This document shows, one piece after another, positions 1-7,740 of a stretch of DNA of 64,000 nt. The translations under genes and the position numbers were made by a program. The notes beneath the pieces are model-generated. The model was not told the origin of the DNA, did not search any database, and worked only from the letters and a program-made list of their open reading frames with translations. The stretch is from an uncultured Alistipes sp. (lineage in GTDB: Bacteria; Bacteroidota; Bacteroidia; Bacteroidales; Rikenellaceae), in the NCBI GenBank assembly GCA_947367255.1, contig CANBCZ010000006.1, forward strand, positions 40,985-104,984. Direction: 5' to 3'. Every line of letters starts with the position of its first letter. The first letter of the stretch is position 1.

Positions 1-332
1 AGCACGGCCATCACCGTACTTGTGATAAGGGTGATGGAGATAGAGTTGCGGATAAGATTGTAGATAGAGAGGTGGTCCTCCGAGTTGCACTGCGCCATAT
101 AACGGGTGGCGGTGCTGCCAAGACCGAAGGTCGAGAAGACGGCAATGTAGAAAAGAGTGGTCTTAACCATGCCATACTCGCCAAATTCCTCTACTCCGAG
201 CAGTCGGGCTATGATGATGCTGACAACCATTGCTGCACACTTGCTCACAGCACTGCCAATGACAGCCCAAGAAGAGTCGCGTGCAATTTGATTGCCATTT
301 ATGATGGTTTTAAGTTTGGTTACAATACTCAT
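1..332 (-). CDS. Polysaccharide flippase (MATE/Wzx-like), 5' part only
   Basis: Reading the minus strand from the ATG at 330-332 gives about 110 residues that run off the window edge, so only the N-terminus is visible. It has a short cytoplasmic start followed by hydrophobic segments and the motif RLLGVEEFGEYGMV, typical of the first two helices of O-antigen/polysaccharide flippases that move lipid-linked glycans across the inner membrane. The motif position supports the family; the substrate cannot be told. A promoter (361-390) sits just upstream. The plus-strand reading frame over this stretch is a shadow. Confidence 0.75.
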   Translation of the reverse strand, partial: MSIVTKLKTIINGNQIARDSSWAVIGSAVSKCAAMVVSIIIARLLGVEEFGEYGMVKTTLFYIAVFSTFGLGSTATRYMAQCNSEDHLSIYNLIRNSISITLITSTVMAV

Positions 333-360
333 TATGGTACAGTTCGGGTATTATATTGAG

Positions 361-390
361 CAAAGATACAAAAAAAAGCACAACCTCCAA
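361..390 (-). promoter_or_regulatory. Bacteroidetes-type promoter for the flippase gene
   Basis: On the minus strand TTG (390-388), 19 nt, then TATCTTTG (368-361) match the Bacteroidetes sigma-ABfr consensus. It lies 28 nt upstream of the start codon and overlaps the terminator of the aminotransferase gene. Confidence 0.6.
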
Positions 391-402
391 AAAGATTGTG
401 CC
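370..402 (-). terminator. Intrinsic terminator of the aminotransferase gene
   Basis: On the minus strand GCACAA and TTGTGC form a stem with a 12-nt loop, directly followed by eight T residues. Confidence 0.65.
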
Positions 403-423
403 TGGATTTAATAGCTTATGCTA

Positions 424-1602
424 TTACTTTGTAAATCTTGCCTTGATATTCTCGGTTGCGCGACGCAGAAGCTCTGCAGGGCAGCAGAGTGTGATACGAA
501 CGTAACGCTTACCCTCGGTACCGAAGATGCCGCCCGGAGTGAGGAATACGTCGCACTTCTCCATAACCTCGTCAGAGAAGTCGTAGCAGTCACCCTCATA
601 CTCCTCCGGAATCTCAGCCCAGATGAAGAGTCCTGCCTGATTTGGCTGGTAGTGACATCCGAGAGCATCGAGCAGAGCCATGCCCTCCTTCTCACGCTCG
701 CGGTAGATAGCGTTGAGCTCTGTGAACCACTCCTCGCCAAGAGAGAGTGCTGTCTCGGCAGCTGCCTGAACAGGGTAGAACATACCTGAGTCCATATTGC
801 TCTTGAAGGTAAGGATAGAGTCGATCCACTGCTGCTTACCAACGATAACACCTACACGCCAGCCCGCCATAGAGTGACCTTTTGAGAGTGAGTTCATCTC
901 CATAGCTACATCCTTAGCGCCCGGAACAGAGAGGATACTCATAGGCTTGTCGTTGTTGCGGATAAAGCTGTATGGGTTGTCGTGGATAACGAGGATGTTG
1001 TGCTTTGCACCGAAAGCAACAATCTTCTCGAACAACTCACGAGTAGGAGTCTTACCTGTAGGCATACCCGGGAAGTTGGCGAACATAATCTTTACACCCT
1101 CAACACCCTCTGCCTCGATAGCGTCGAAGTCAGGCATAAAGTCGTTCTGCTTGTTGAGCGCATACGGCTGCATAATACCGCCGGTCATACTTACAGCTGC
1201 CTTATATGCTGCATAGCCGGGATTTGGAACGAGCACCTTGTCGCCAGGGTTTATAAAGGTCTGGCAGATGTGCATAATACCCTCCTTAGAACCGATAAGC
1301 GGCAGAACCTCAGAGTTGTAATCCAACTCTACACCGTACCACTTAGCATACCAATCGGCAAAAGCTTTGCGCAGTATAGGCTCACCCTTGAACGACATAT
1401 ACTTGTGAACGTCAGGACGAAGAGCCTCCTGGTGCAGACGCTCAATTACTGCAGGTGCCGGTGGGAGATCGGGGCTACCCATAGCAAGCTTAATAATCTG
1501 ACGACCTGTAGTCGCCTCTATCTCTGCAATCTCACGCAGACGACGTGAGAAGTAATACTCGCCCGTACCATCCATACGGTGCGCACGCTGAATCTCTACC
1601 AT
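424..1602 (-). CDS. Class I/II PLP-dependent aminotransferase
   Basis: A 392-residue cytosolic fold-type I aminotransferase. The PLP-binding lysine is Lys241 in SLSKGHSMAGWRVG. The usual NPTG loop appears as FPGMPTG around residues 177-183, and the PLP-contacting Asp-X-Tyr motif is replaced by HDNPYSF near 207-213. Such variants are common in Bacteroidetes annotated as generic or LL-diaminopimelate-type aminotransferases; the amino acid used cannot be decided from sequence alone. It is a single-gene unit with TATCTTTG at 1638-1631 and a terminator at 370-402. The start is the first ATG and fits the family length. Confidence 0.85.
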   Translation of the reverse strand: MVEIQRAHRMDGTGEYYFSRRLREIAEIEATTGRQIIKLAMGSPDLPPAPAVIERLHQEALRPDVHKYMSFKGEPILRKAFADWYAKWYGVELDYNSEVLPLIGSKEGIMHICQTFINPGDKVLVPNPGYAAYKAAVSMTGGIMQPYALNKQNDFMPDFDAIEAEGVEGVKIMFANFPGMPTGKTPTRELFEKIVAFGAKHNILVIHDNPYSFIRNNDKPMSILSVPGAKDVAMEMNSLSKGHSMAGWRVGVIVGKQQWIDSILTFKSNMDSGMFYPVQAAAETALSLGEEWFTELNAIYREREKEGMALLDALGCHYQPNQAGLFIWAEIPEEYEGDCYDFSDEVMEKCDVFLTPGGIFGTEGKRYVRITLCCPAELLRRATENIKARFTK

Positions 1603-1695
1603 AATAGTTAGTGTTGTTTGTTTTATGGTGCAAAGATAGTAATTTTTAGCTATTAGTTGGCTGCTATAGGCTAAATTTTTTATAACACAGTTACA

Positions 1696-3894
1696 CTACC
1701 ACTTAACCGTAACGTTGGCAAGTACTGATGTTGTTGCCTGAGGGAAGTAGCACGCCCACGACTTGCGGTCGGCAAGTGTCGCTCCCTCCATCCACGAACC
1801 ACCATAGCCGCTTGCGCAATACTTGGCGTTGAAGATGTTGGCAACCTTTACTCCAAAGCGCACCTTGCCGAAGGTGTAGCTGAGGTTAAGGTCGCTTACT
1901 GAGTAGCGTGGCAGAGTAAGGTCCTCATACTCTCCGTTTGTCAGGTACTGCTTGCTTACATAACGGCTCGAAAATCTCGCTGTAAAGCCGTGAGTTGATG
2001 CCTGCAGATATGCTCCTGCAATAACGGCAGGGGAGTAAGCAATAGTGGTCTTACCGCGCTCAAAAGCCATATCATCAATATAGTCTACGTAGTCGATAAT
2101 ATGGTTCTGACTAAGTGTTGCATTTACGCCGAGGCTCAACCACTTAGTAGCTCTTATATCAAGCAGCAGTTCAACTCCTCGACGGTATGATTTAGGGATG
2201 TTTCGAGAGAGAAGCTCGCCTGTGTCCGAGAGCTCGCCTGTTTGGACAAGCTGGTTGCGGTAGAGCATATAGTAGAGGTTGATATTTGCCGTTAGTATCT
2301 TGTTCTCGAAGTTGTATCCGCCCTCAATATCGAGCAGTTGCTCTGCTGTCGGGTATTCGCCCTCGCGGATGTCGGTAAAGTTGTTTCGTGTCGGTTCTTT
2401 CTGACCTACAGCAGCTGACAGATAGAGTGCGTGGTGCTTTGCCGGGGCGTAGTGGAGTCCGAGTTTTGGGTTGAAGAAGTTGTATGTGCGGGCAATATCG
2501 AGTCGCTGCATTGCGCTGATTGTCGGGTCGTAGTTGTCGTTCACACCGTCAATGTTATGGGTTATGTGGCGGTACTGCAAATCGGCATATAGATTTAAGT
2601 GCTCTGTCAGTGCTACATCTGCACGCGCAAAGAGCGAACAGTCGTACTTTGTTGTGTTATTTCGATAGTACTCTGTCAGTGCAAAATCTGGAGCCAACTC
2701 GAGCGCCGAGATTGTTCCGTAGTGTACTCCGTCATAGAGCGAAGCCGAGCCTCCGAGGTTGAGCGTAAGGCGGTCAGATGTGTATGTTGCAGTGGCTACA
2801 ATACCGCCGAAGTGGTTTGCCATACTCTTGTTTCTGAGCAGATTTGTACGCTCTACGGGTGCAGAGGTAATGCCGTATTTGGCAAGTTTCTGGTCGTTCT
2901 TATAGTTGAGATAGTAGCCGTTGCCGTAGGTGTAGTGCGCTGTTGCTCCGAGCTGCCAACTATCTGAGAACTTGTGATTTACGACGAGCTGATTGTTTAT
3001 CTGTGTGTAGTTGTCGGTATGGTCGTCGAAGTAACCCACTACAGCATACTCCATCTCTCCGCTTGCTGTCGGTTTATAACCCCAAATCTCGCCCTCAGGG
3101 TTGTATCGACGGTCGCTCTCGAGCTGCTCGGCGCTAACGCCCGTATAGGTCAGATAGACCTTTGCCACACCACCGAAAGAGAGGAGCTTGACACTTGTGC
3201 GATTTTTGTAGTAACCAACCTGAAAGAGGTATGAGCTGAGGTTGCTTCGAGCTCTATCTACATATCCGTCGGAGTAGAGGTGCGACAGACGACCATCTAC
3301 TGTCCAATGTCCGCCAAGCAGACCCGAGCTTATCGCCACCTCCTGCTTTTGGGTGTTGAATGAGCCGTAGCTGAGCGATGCACGACCCGAAAATTTGGTC
3401 TGCGGTGCAAGTGTTGTCATATTGAGTGATGCACCAAAAGCACCCGTTCCTGCTGTCGATAGTCCCACGCCGCGCTGCAACTGAATACTGCCTACAGAAC
3501 TTACAAGGTCCGGGGTGTCGTACCAATATACAGAATGGGTCTCGGCATCATTCATCGGCACACCGTTGAGCGTTACATTGATGCGTGTAGGGTCAGTGCC
3601 TCTGACGCGAAATGAGGTCGAACCGATGCCTATACCGCTCTCGGAACTGATAACAACAGACGGAAGTGAACTGAGCAGCGAAGGAATGTCCTCGCCAAAG
3701 TTGCTCTCGGCAATCTGCTCTGCAGTAAGCTCCGAATGTGGAATTGGTGTACGCTCGGTAGCCCTCTGTGTGACTACATTAACCTGCTCGATTGAGTGAA
3801 TTGTGAGCGAATCGCTCTTAAAGGTTGTCTCAGCTGAGACATTGTGGTATACGGACATAGCAGCCGCTACCGACAAAATAAAAAACCTTTTCAT
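1696..3894 (-). CDS. TonB-dependent receptor, probably for thiamine
   Basis: A 732-residue outer-membrane TonB-dependent receptor. A signal peptide (to about residue 21, ending SVSA) is followed by a plug domain with FRVRGTDPTRINVTLNGVP near 95-115 and then a long 22-strand-type barrel ending in an aromatic/basic C-terminus (VTVKW). There is no carboxypeptidase-like N-terminal domain and no SusD partner, so it resembles vitamin or metal receptors rather than glycan importers. The gene lies directly downstream of a TPP riboswitch, which strongly suggests thiamine or a precursor as substrate; riboswitch-controlled thiamine receptors are known in Bacteroides. No thiamine biosynthesis gene is in the window. 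The substrate is inferred from context. Confidence 0.85.
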   Translation of the reverse strand: MKRFFILSVAAAMSVYHNVSAETTFKSDSLTIHSIEQVNVVTQRATERTPIPHSELTAEQIAESNFGEDIPSLLSSLPSVVISSESGIGIGSTSFRVRGTDPTRINVTLNGVPMNDAETHSVYWYDTPDLVSSVGSIQLQRGVGLSTAGTGAFGASLNMTTLAPQTKFSGRASLSYGSFNTQKQEVAISSGLLGGHWTVDGRLSHLYSDGYVDRARSNLSSYLFQVGYYKNRTSVKLLSFGGVAKVYLTYTGVSAEQLESDRRYNPEGEIWGYKPTASGEMEYAVVGYFDDHTDNYTQINNQLVVNHKFSDSWQLGATAHYTYGNGYYLNYKNDQKLAKYGITSAPVERTNLLRNKSMANHFGGIVATATYTSDRLTLNLGGSASLYDGVHYGTISALELAPDFALTEYYRNNTTKYDCSLFARADVALTEHLNLYADLQYRHITHNIDGVNDNYDPTISAMQRLDIARTYNFFNPKLGLHYAPAKHHALYLSAAVGQKEPTRNNFTDIREGEYPTAEQLLDIEGGYNFENKILTANINLYYMLYRNQLVQTGELSDTGELLSRNIPKSYRRGVELLLDIRATKWLSLGVNATLSQNHIIDYVDYIDDMAFERGKTTIAYSPAVIAGAYLQASTHGFTARFSSRYVSKQYLTNGEYEDLTLPRYSVSDLNLSYTFGKVRFGVKVANIFNAKYCASGYGGSWMEGATLADRKSWACYFPQATTSVLANVTVKW

Positions 3895-3947
3895 AACTAC
3901 TGTTAATTAAATTAGTAAATAGCTTGAAAAGGGGCGTATGTGATTTA

Positions 3948-4027
3948 CACTCCTCCCGTTCCGGCATTACCCGCTTCGGTTCAATGGGTATAATCTCAGC
4001 CGAGAAAACTCTCAGCACCCCTTATGT
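3948..4027 (-). promoter_or_regulatory. TPP riboswitch (THI element)
   Basis: The minus strand shows the conserved THI-box blocks in order: GGGGTGCTGAGAG, then GGCTGAGATTATACCC, TTGAACC, and GGGTAATGCCGG. The ends ACAT and GTGT can close P1. A TACCTTTG box at 4040-4033 puts transcription start right at the 5' end of the aptamer. Downstream, GTAAAT (overlapping the P1 3' strand) can pair with ATTTAC near 3914-3919, a possible switching stem before the start codon at 3894. It should repress the TonB receptor when TPP is plentiful. Confidence 0.93.
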
Positions 4028-4032
4028 CACGA

Positions 4033-4040
4033 CAAAGGTA
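4033..4040 (-). promoter_or_regulatory. -7 box of the TPP-riboswitch transcript
   Basis: TACCTTTG on the minus strand matches TAnnTTTG. No good -33 TTG is seen at the usual distance, so the call rests on the box and its position a few bases before the aptamer. Confidence 0.45.
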
Positions 4041-4073
4041 GTAAAAAAAATCCGAAATTGTTCACCTGTAGAC

Positions 4074-4104
4074 AAAAAATACCCACGAGCACAGCCCGTG
4101 GGTA
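4074..4104 (-). terminator. Intrinsic terminator after the 192-aa hypothetical gene
   Basis: On the minus strand TACCCACG and CGTGGGTA form a hairpin followed by a run of six T residues. Confidence 0.7.
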
Positions 4105-4110
4105 GTAAAA

Positions 4111-4689
4111 TTAGAGTCTTTCAATCTCTTTGTGTTTTACGCAGAGAAAGTCTTCAACAATCATTGCGTGAGTTGCAAACTCTGGAATAGAGTGTTCTTT
4201 CCTGTCCAATGTTTTCAGCTCGTCTAAAAACTCAAAGGTGCTCAGCTCCATAGTGTGTTCAAGTTTGCCAAGTAACCCTTGTCGGCGCAGAGCATTTGCA
4301 GCCTTTGCGGGTCCAGCGTGGAAATAGACAAACTTCTGCGGCAGAATCTGTGGCGATTGTAGGTAGCCAATTCGCAATGCTATGTCATACGTAGTCAAAT
4401 CTCCTATGTATTGAACACTCTCACAGTCTACAATTTTGTAGAGTTCCTCAAAATCTTTGACTTTCGCGATTCTATCCCGTTGACCACTTAGTTTATTGTA
4501 TATCTCTTGCAATGCACTACGACGAATGCACCACTGGTGCTTGCAATATACCTCACTACCAAACTTATTTGTATATCGACACATCACGGCTTGCTCGAAG
4601 GTATGAGTTCCCGCAAACTCTTGTATCATATCACAAGTGCTGTACTCCTGTATCAATTTACTCAATTTAGCTTCCATAAATTTGTTCAA
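4111..4689 (-). CDS. Conserved hypothetical protein, HhH-like
   Basis: A 192-residue soluble protein without signal peptide or membrane segments. The middle part carries QYIGDLTTYDIALRIGY (around residues 93-109) followed by VYFHAG, a combination that resembles helix-hairpin-helix-containing hypothetical proteins; this likeness is from memory of the pattern and no function follows from it. It starts 11 nt after the stop of the BACON/LRR lipoprotein gene and ends before a terminator, so the two may be co-transcribed. I do not recognise a characterised family. Confidence 0.6.
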   Translation of the reverse strand: MNKFMEAKLSKLIQEYSTCDMIQEFAGTHTFEQAVMCRYTNKFGSEVYCKHQWCIRRSALQEIYNKLSGQRDRIAKVKDFEELYKIVDCESVQYIGDLTTYDIALRIGYLQSPQILPQKFVYFHAGPAKAANALRRQGLLGKLEHTMELSTFEFLDELKTLDRKEHSIPEFATHAMIVEDFLCVKHKEIERL

Positions 4690-4700
4690 AACAATATCAA

Positions 4701-7388
4701 TTAAATAGGAAGAATATACATTCCACCCCAGATAACATCCTTCTTATATACACTAAGTGATTGCTGAGGTACATAGATTGTCAGAGATGTATGATTGTTC
4801 AAGAATGTCTGAGGTCCAATTGTCGGAGGAATGATTGGTTTACATGTTACATATTCCAAGTTTGTACAAGTGTAAAATGCCCAATCACCAATTGTTGTTA
4901 CATTCTTTCCAATTGTTACATTTATTAGTTTTAAGCAACCATAAAATGCATACTCTCCAATGGAAACAACACTGTCAGGGATTGTGATATCTGTTAAATT
5001 GGTACAAGCAGCAAACGTATGATTTCCAACTGAATTAATACTATCAGGTAGTATTACAGTCCGTATATTCATGCAATAATTAAAGGCATAATCACCGATT
5101 GATTTTACATTTTTGCCTATACTTACCTTTTGCAACTGTTCACATCCAGAGAATGTGTAATCATTGATTTTAGTTAGACCGTTTCCAATGGTAACGTTTG
5201 TTAATGAATAACAATCACTGAATGCATTGTCTCCTATATGAGTAACACTATCTGGAATACTTATATGTGTAAGGCGACCACAACTATTAAAGGCATTATT
5301 GCCAATAGTCATTACATTTTTACCAATGATTAGAGTCGATAAATTACTGCAATAATAAAATGCTCGTTCTCCAATTGAAATTACACTATCGGGTATTGTC
5401 ATACTTTTAAGATTCATACACTCACCAAATGCATAATCTTTAATTGAGCTTACGCTTTTTCCAATGGTTACATCTTGCAAATTGAAACAATTAAAGAATG
5501 CATAATTATCAATAGAAGTAGCACTATCGGGAATTATTATACTAGTGAGGGTACTACAATCCTCGAATGCTCCTGTTCCAATTGATGTAACATCTCCATC
5601 AAAAATAATTAAACCTATTTTAGAGTTATTGTCATATTTATTGTATATGATATTGGCACCAAAACCATAAGAATTCTTCGGTGTTAATATTTCATTGTTT
5701 GAGGTTGTATAATAAATAGTGTTAGAATTAGTTGTAGATATACCTTGCTGAAAAACGCTTATTGTTTTTGAAATATTACATTCATTATTCCAAATGGATA
5801 TTTCTGTTTTGCGATTTCCTACGGTGTCGAATTTTGATGCGATTACTTCTATGCCATCATCAAGATACTTTACGGAGATCCAATTGACACTATATGAGAT
5901 CTGATAATCAATGTTTGCGGCAATTGTTACTTTTTGAGAACCTCCATTACTTGTGAAGTTTATAATATCAGGATCAACCGTTAGTATAGGATTGAACGCA
6001 TTCTGTTCAACTGTAATCTCTTTCTTAATATTATACTCGTTATTAAAGATTGTGATTTTAGCTTGTCTGTCTTGATTAGTATTATTTGCAGATGCGGTAA
6101 CTTTGATGCTTTGACCATTTATGTTATTTACGGTTGCTACAGACAACCAGTTTGTATTTTCTATGATTTCATATTCGAAATTAGCTATAATCTTTATCTC
6201 TTTAGTTCCACCTCCAAAAGTAAATGTTAAATGATCAGGATCAATTATCAAATTTGGATTGGAAGATAACTGCTCAACTATAACTTTTTTTTCTATGTTA
6301 TATTCTTTATTTGTAAGAGTAATTTCTGCATATCGATTCTGAGACGTTGTATTATCTGTAACGTACACTCTAATTTTGTTACCCATATTTACAGCATCAA
6401 TCCAGTATTCTGCATCTATCGATACTTTATATTCGATGTTTGTTGTAACATTAATATCTAAGACTCCACCTTCATTGGGGACATTTAGTTTGTTTACATC
6501 AACTTCCAAAAATGGTTCAAATGCAGTTTGTGTGACATGTAGTTTCTTTTCAATGTCAGATTGATTGCTATAGAATATTATATCAGTTTGTCTATTTTGG
6601 TTGGAATTATTAGGTAATGCGGAAACTTTTATACCACCTGAAGTACTCTCTACACTTACCCAATTTATATCATCGGGTATTTTATACAAAATATTAATAT
6701 CGGCGCTAATGCTTACTTCTTGAGAGCCTCCACTATAAGTAAATTCTAATGATGTTGGATTTATGATTATTGTTGGAATAAAGGCGCTTTGTATTATTTC
6801 TATCTTTTTCGATATATTATATTGCTCATTAACAATTGATATAGATGCTGTACGTTCTTTATTTGTATAAGATTGAATAGCTGTGATAATCAGACCATTT
6901 TCAGTTTGCTCAAATAATACCCACTCATCACTTCTAACAATGTCATACTCTATGTTAGAAGATATTGCAATTTCTTGAGATCCACCTTCATTAGGGAAAC
7001 TAATTGATGATAGTTGTATGGATATGTGTGGCTTAAATGCATCCTGAGTTACTAGGATACTCTTTTCAATGTTATAATCTTTGCTAAATAGTTTAAGCGT
7101 ACCGTAGCGGTTCTTAGTTTGTTGATTTTTATCCACTGAAATAACTAGACCGCTTTCATTTTCCTTATATGATATCCAATTATCCTTTGTTGTTATACTG
7201 TATTTGAAGTTCGCTATAATGCGTATATTCTGCTCTCCTCCTTCTGTGGGAAAATCTAATAGTTCAGACGAAATCTCAATTTCAGGAACAAAAGGCGTAT
7301 TGCCATTCTCTTCTTCCACGTCACTCCCTCTTTCGCAGGCTGTAACTACAAAGCTAAATAGGGCTAATAGTAAAAATAATTTTTTCAT
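4701..7388 (-). CDS. Surface lipoprotein with six BACON domains and BspA-type leucine-rich repeats
   Basis: An 895-residue protein with a lipoprotein signal (lipobox VTAC, Cys18) followed by acidic residues as in surface-exported Bacteroidetes lipoproteins. Six tandem BACON domains of about 85 residues occupy residues 36-560; each starts with a strand such as ISIQLSSISFPNEGG and ends with IEKxIxVxQ-like text. From about 580 to the end there are roughly a dozen LRR_5 repeats of the form SIGDYAFNYCMNIRTVILPDS, closed by a typical cap (IPPTIG...LTIYVPQQSL). BACON domains are thought to bind mucin or glycans and BspA repeats mediate adhesion, so a cell-surface binding role is likely but inferred. 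A long structured leader lies upstream. Confidence 0.88.
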   Translation of the reverse strand: MKKLFLLLALFSFVVTACERGSDVEEENGNTPFVPEIEISSELLDFPTEGGEQNIRIIANFKYSITTKDNWISYKENESGLVISVDKNQQTKNRYGTLKLFSKDYNIEKSILVTQDAFKPHISIQLSSISFPNEGGSQEIAISSNIEYDIVRSDEWVLFEQTENGLIITAIQSYTNKERTASISIVNEQYNISKKIEIIQSAFIPTIIINPTSLEFTYSGGSQEVSISADINILYKIPDDINWVSVESTSGGIKVSALPNNSNQNRQTDIIFYSNQSDIEKKLHVTQTAFEPFLEVDVNKLNVPNEGGVLDINVTTNIEYKVSIDAEYWIDAVNMGNKIRVYVTDNTTSQNRYAEITLTNKEYNIEKKVIVEQLSSNPNLIIDPDHLTFTFGGGTKEIKIIANFEYEIIENTNWLSVATVNNINGQSIKVTASANNTNQDRQAKITIFNNEYNIKKEITVEQNAFNPILTVDPDIINFTSNGGSQKVTIAANIDYQISYSVNWISVKYLDDGIEVIASKFDTVGNRKTEISIWNNECNISKTISVFQQGISTTNSNTIYYTTSNNEILTPKNSYGFGANIIYNKYDNNSKIGLIIFDGDVTSIGTGAFEDCSTLTSIIIPDSATSIDNYAFFNCFNLQDVTIGKSVSSIKDYAFGECMNLKSMTIPDSVISIGERAFYYCSNLSTLIIGKNVMTIGNNAFNSCGRLTHISIPDSVTHIGDNAFSDCYSLTNVTIGNGLTKINDYTFSGCEQLQKVSIGKNVKSIGDYAFNYCMNIRTVILPDSINSVGNHTFAACTNLTDITIPDSVVSIGEYAFYGCLKLINVTIGKNVTTIGDWAFYTCTNLEYVTCKPIIPPTIGPQTFLNNHTSLTIYVPQQSLSVYKKDVIWGGMYILPI

Positions 7389-7436
7389 AATGGTAATTTT
7401 ACTGTACTATCTGCACCTTGATAGTGTTTGCGCATA

Positions 7437-7629
7437 AACAGAAAGCGTGGTGCTGAAAACTTATTTTTGAATTGCAGGTCTTAGGAAACCTTGGTAAATA
7501 AAATAAGCAACAGCCTCACGCCGAGACCCAAAGTGTACGACGCAAGAAGATGTCCGCTTACTCTCTTTACCATTTCGAAGTTCCTAAGTTCGCAATTCGA
7601 GAATAAACTTACACTTTCCGCGTAATTAG
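7437..7629 (-). ncRNA. Long rod-like RNA structure: 6S-like ncRNA or leader of the BACON/LRR gene
   Basis: The two halves pair in register through a series of helices, read on the plus strand: GAATTGC/GCAATTC, CTTAGGAA/TTCCTAAG, GGTAAA/TTTACC and TAAGC/GCTTA, with an outer CTTTCTG/CGGAAAG helix and internal bubbles. The whole makes an interrupted rod of about 190 nt. A TATCTTTG box at 7646-7639 (minus) would start a transcript just before the 5' side, favouring the minus strand. Size and rod-with-bubbles shape recall 6S RNA, but no conserved 6S sequence was confirmed. As no second promoter or terminator is seen before the start codon at 7388, it may instead be a 5' leader of that gene. Confidence 0.45.
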
Positions 7630-7638
7630 TATGTGTTA

Positions 7639-7646
7639 CAAAGATA
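7639..7646 (-). promoter_or_regulatory. -7 box for the rod-like RNA / LRR gene leader
   Basis: TATCTTTG on the minus strand matches TAnnTTTG; the -33 TTG is not recognisable at 19-21 nt. Confidence 0.4.
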
Positions 7647-7686
7647 ATAAAAAATTGCAGTTGTTGTAATCTTTTGGGTTGAAAAA

Positions 7687-7717
7687 TTGCTACATGACAC
7701 TTTAATTTATATATTTG
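7687..7717 (+). promoter_or_regulatory. Promoter of the AspT/YidE-type transporter gene
   Basis: TTG (7687-7689), 20 nt, then TATATTTG (7710-7717). It overlaps the upstream in-frame ATG at 7687, showing that the real start codon is the ATG at 7741. Confidence 0.7.
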
Positions 7718-7740
7718 CCACAAAATTAGGTAGTTATTGT

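Noticed and set aside
72..359. Open frame on the plus strand (95 codons)
   Set aside because: It is antisense to the flippase gene, whose protein and promoter are clear.
7481..7723. 80-codon minus-strand frame upstream of the transporter gene
   Set aside because: It overlaps the rod-like RNA and two promoter boxes and shows no protein features.
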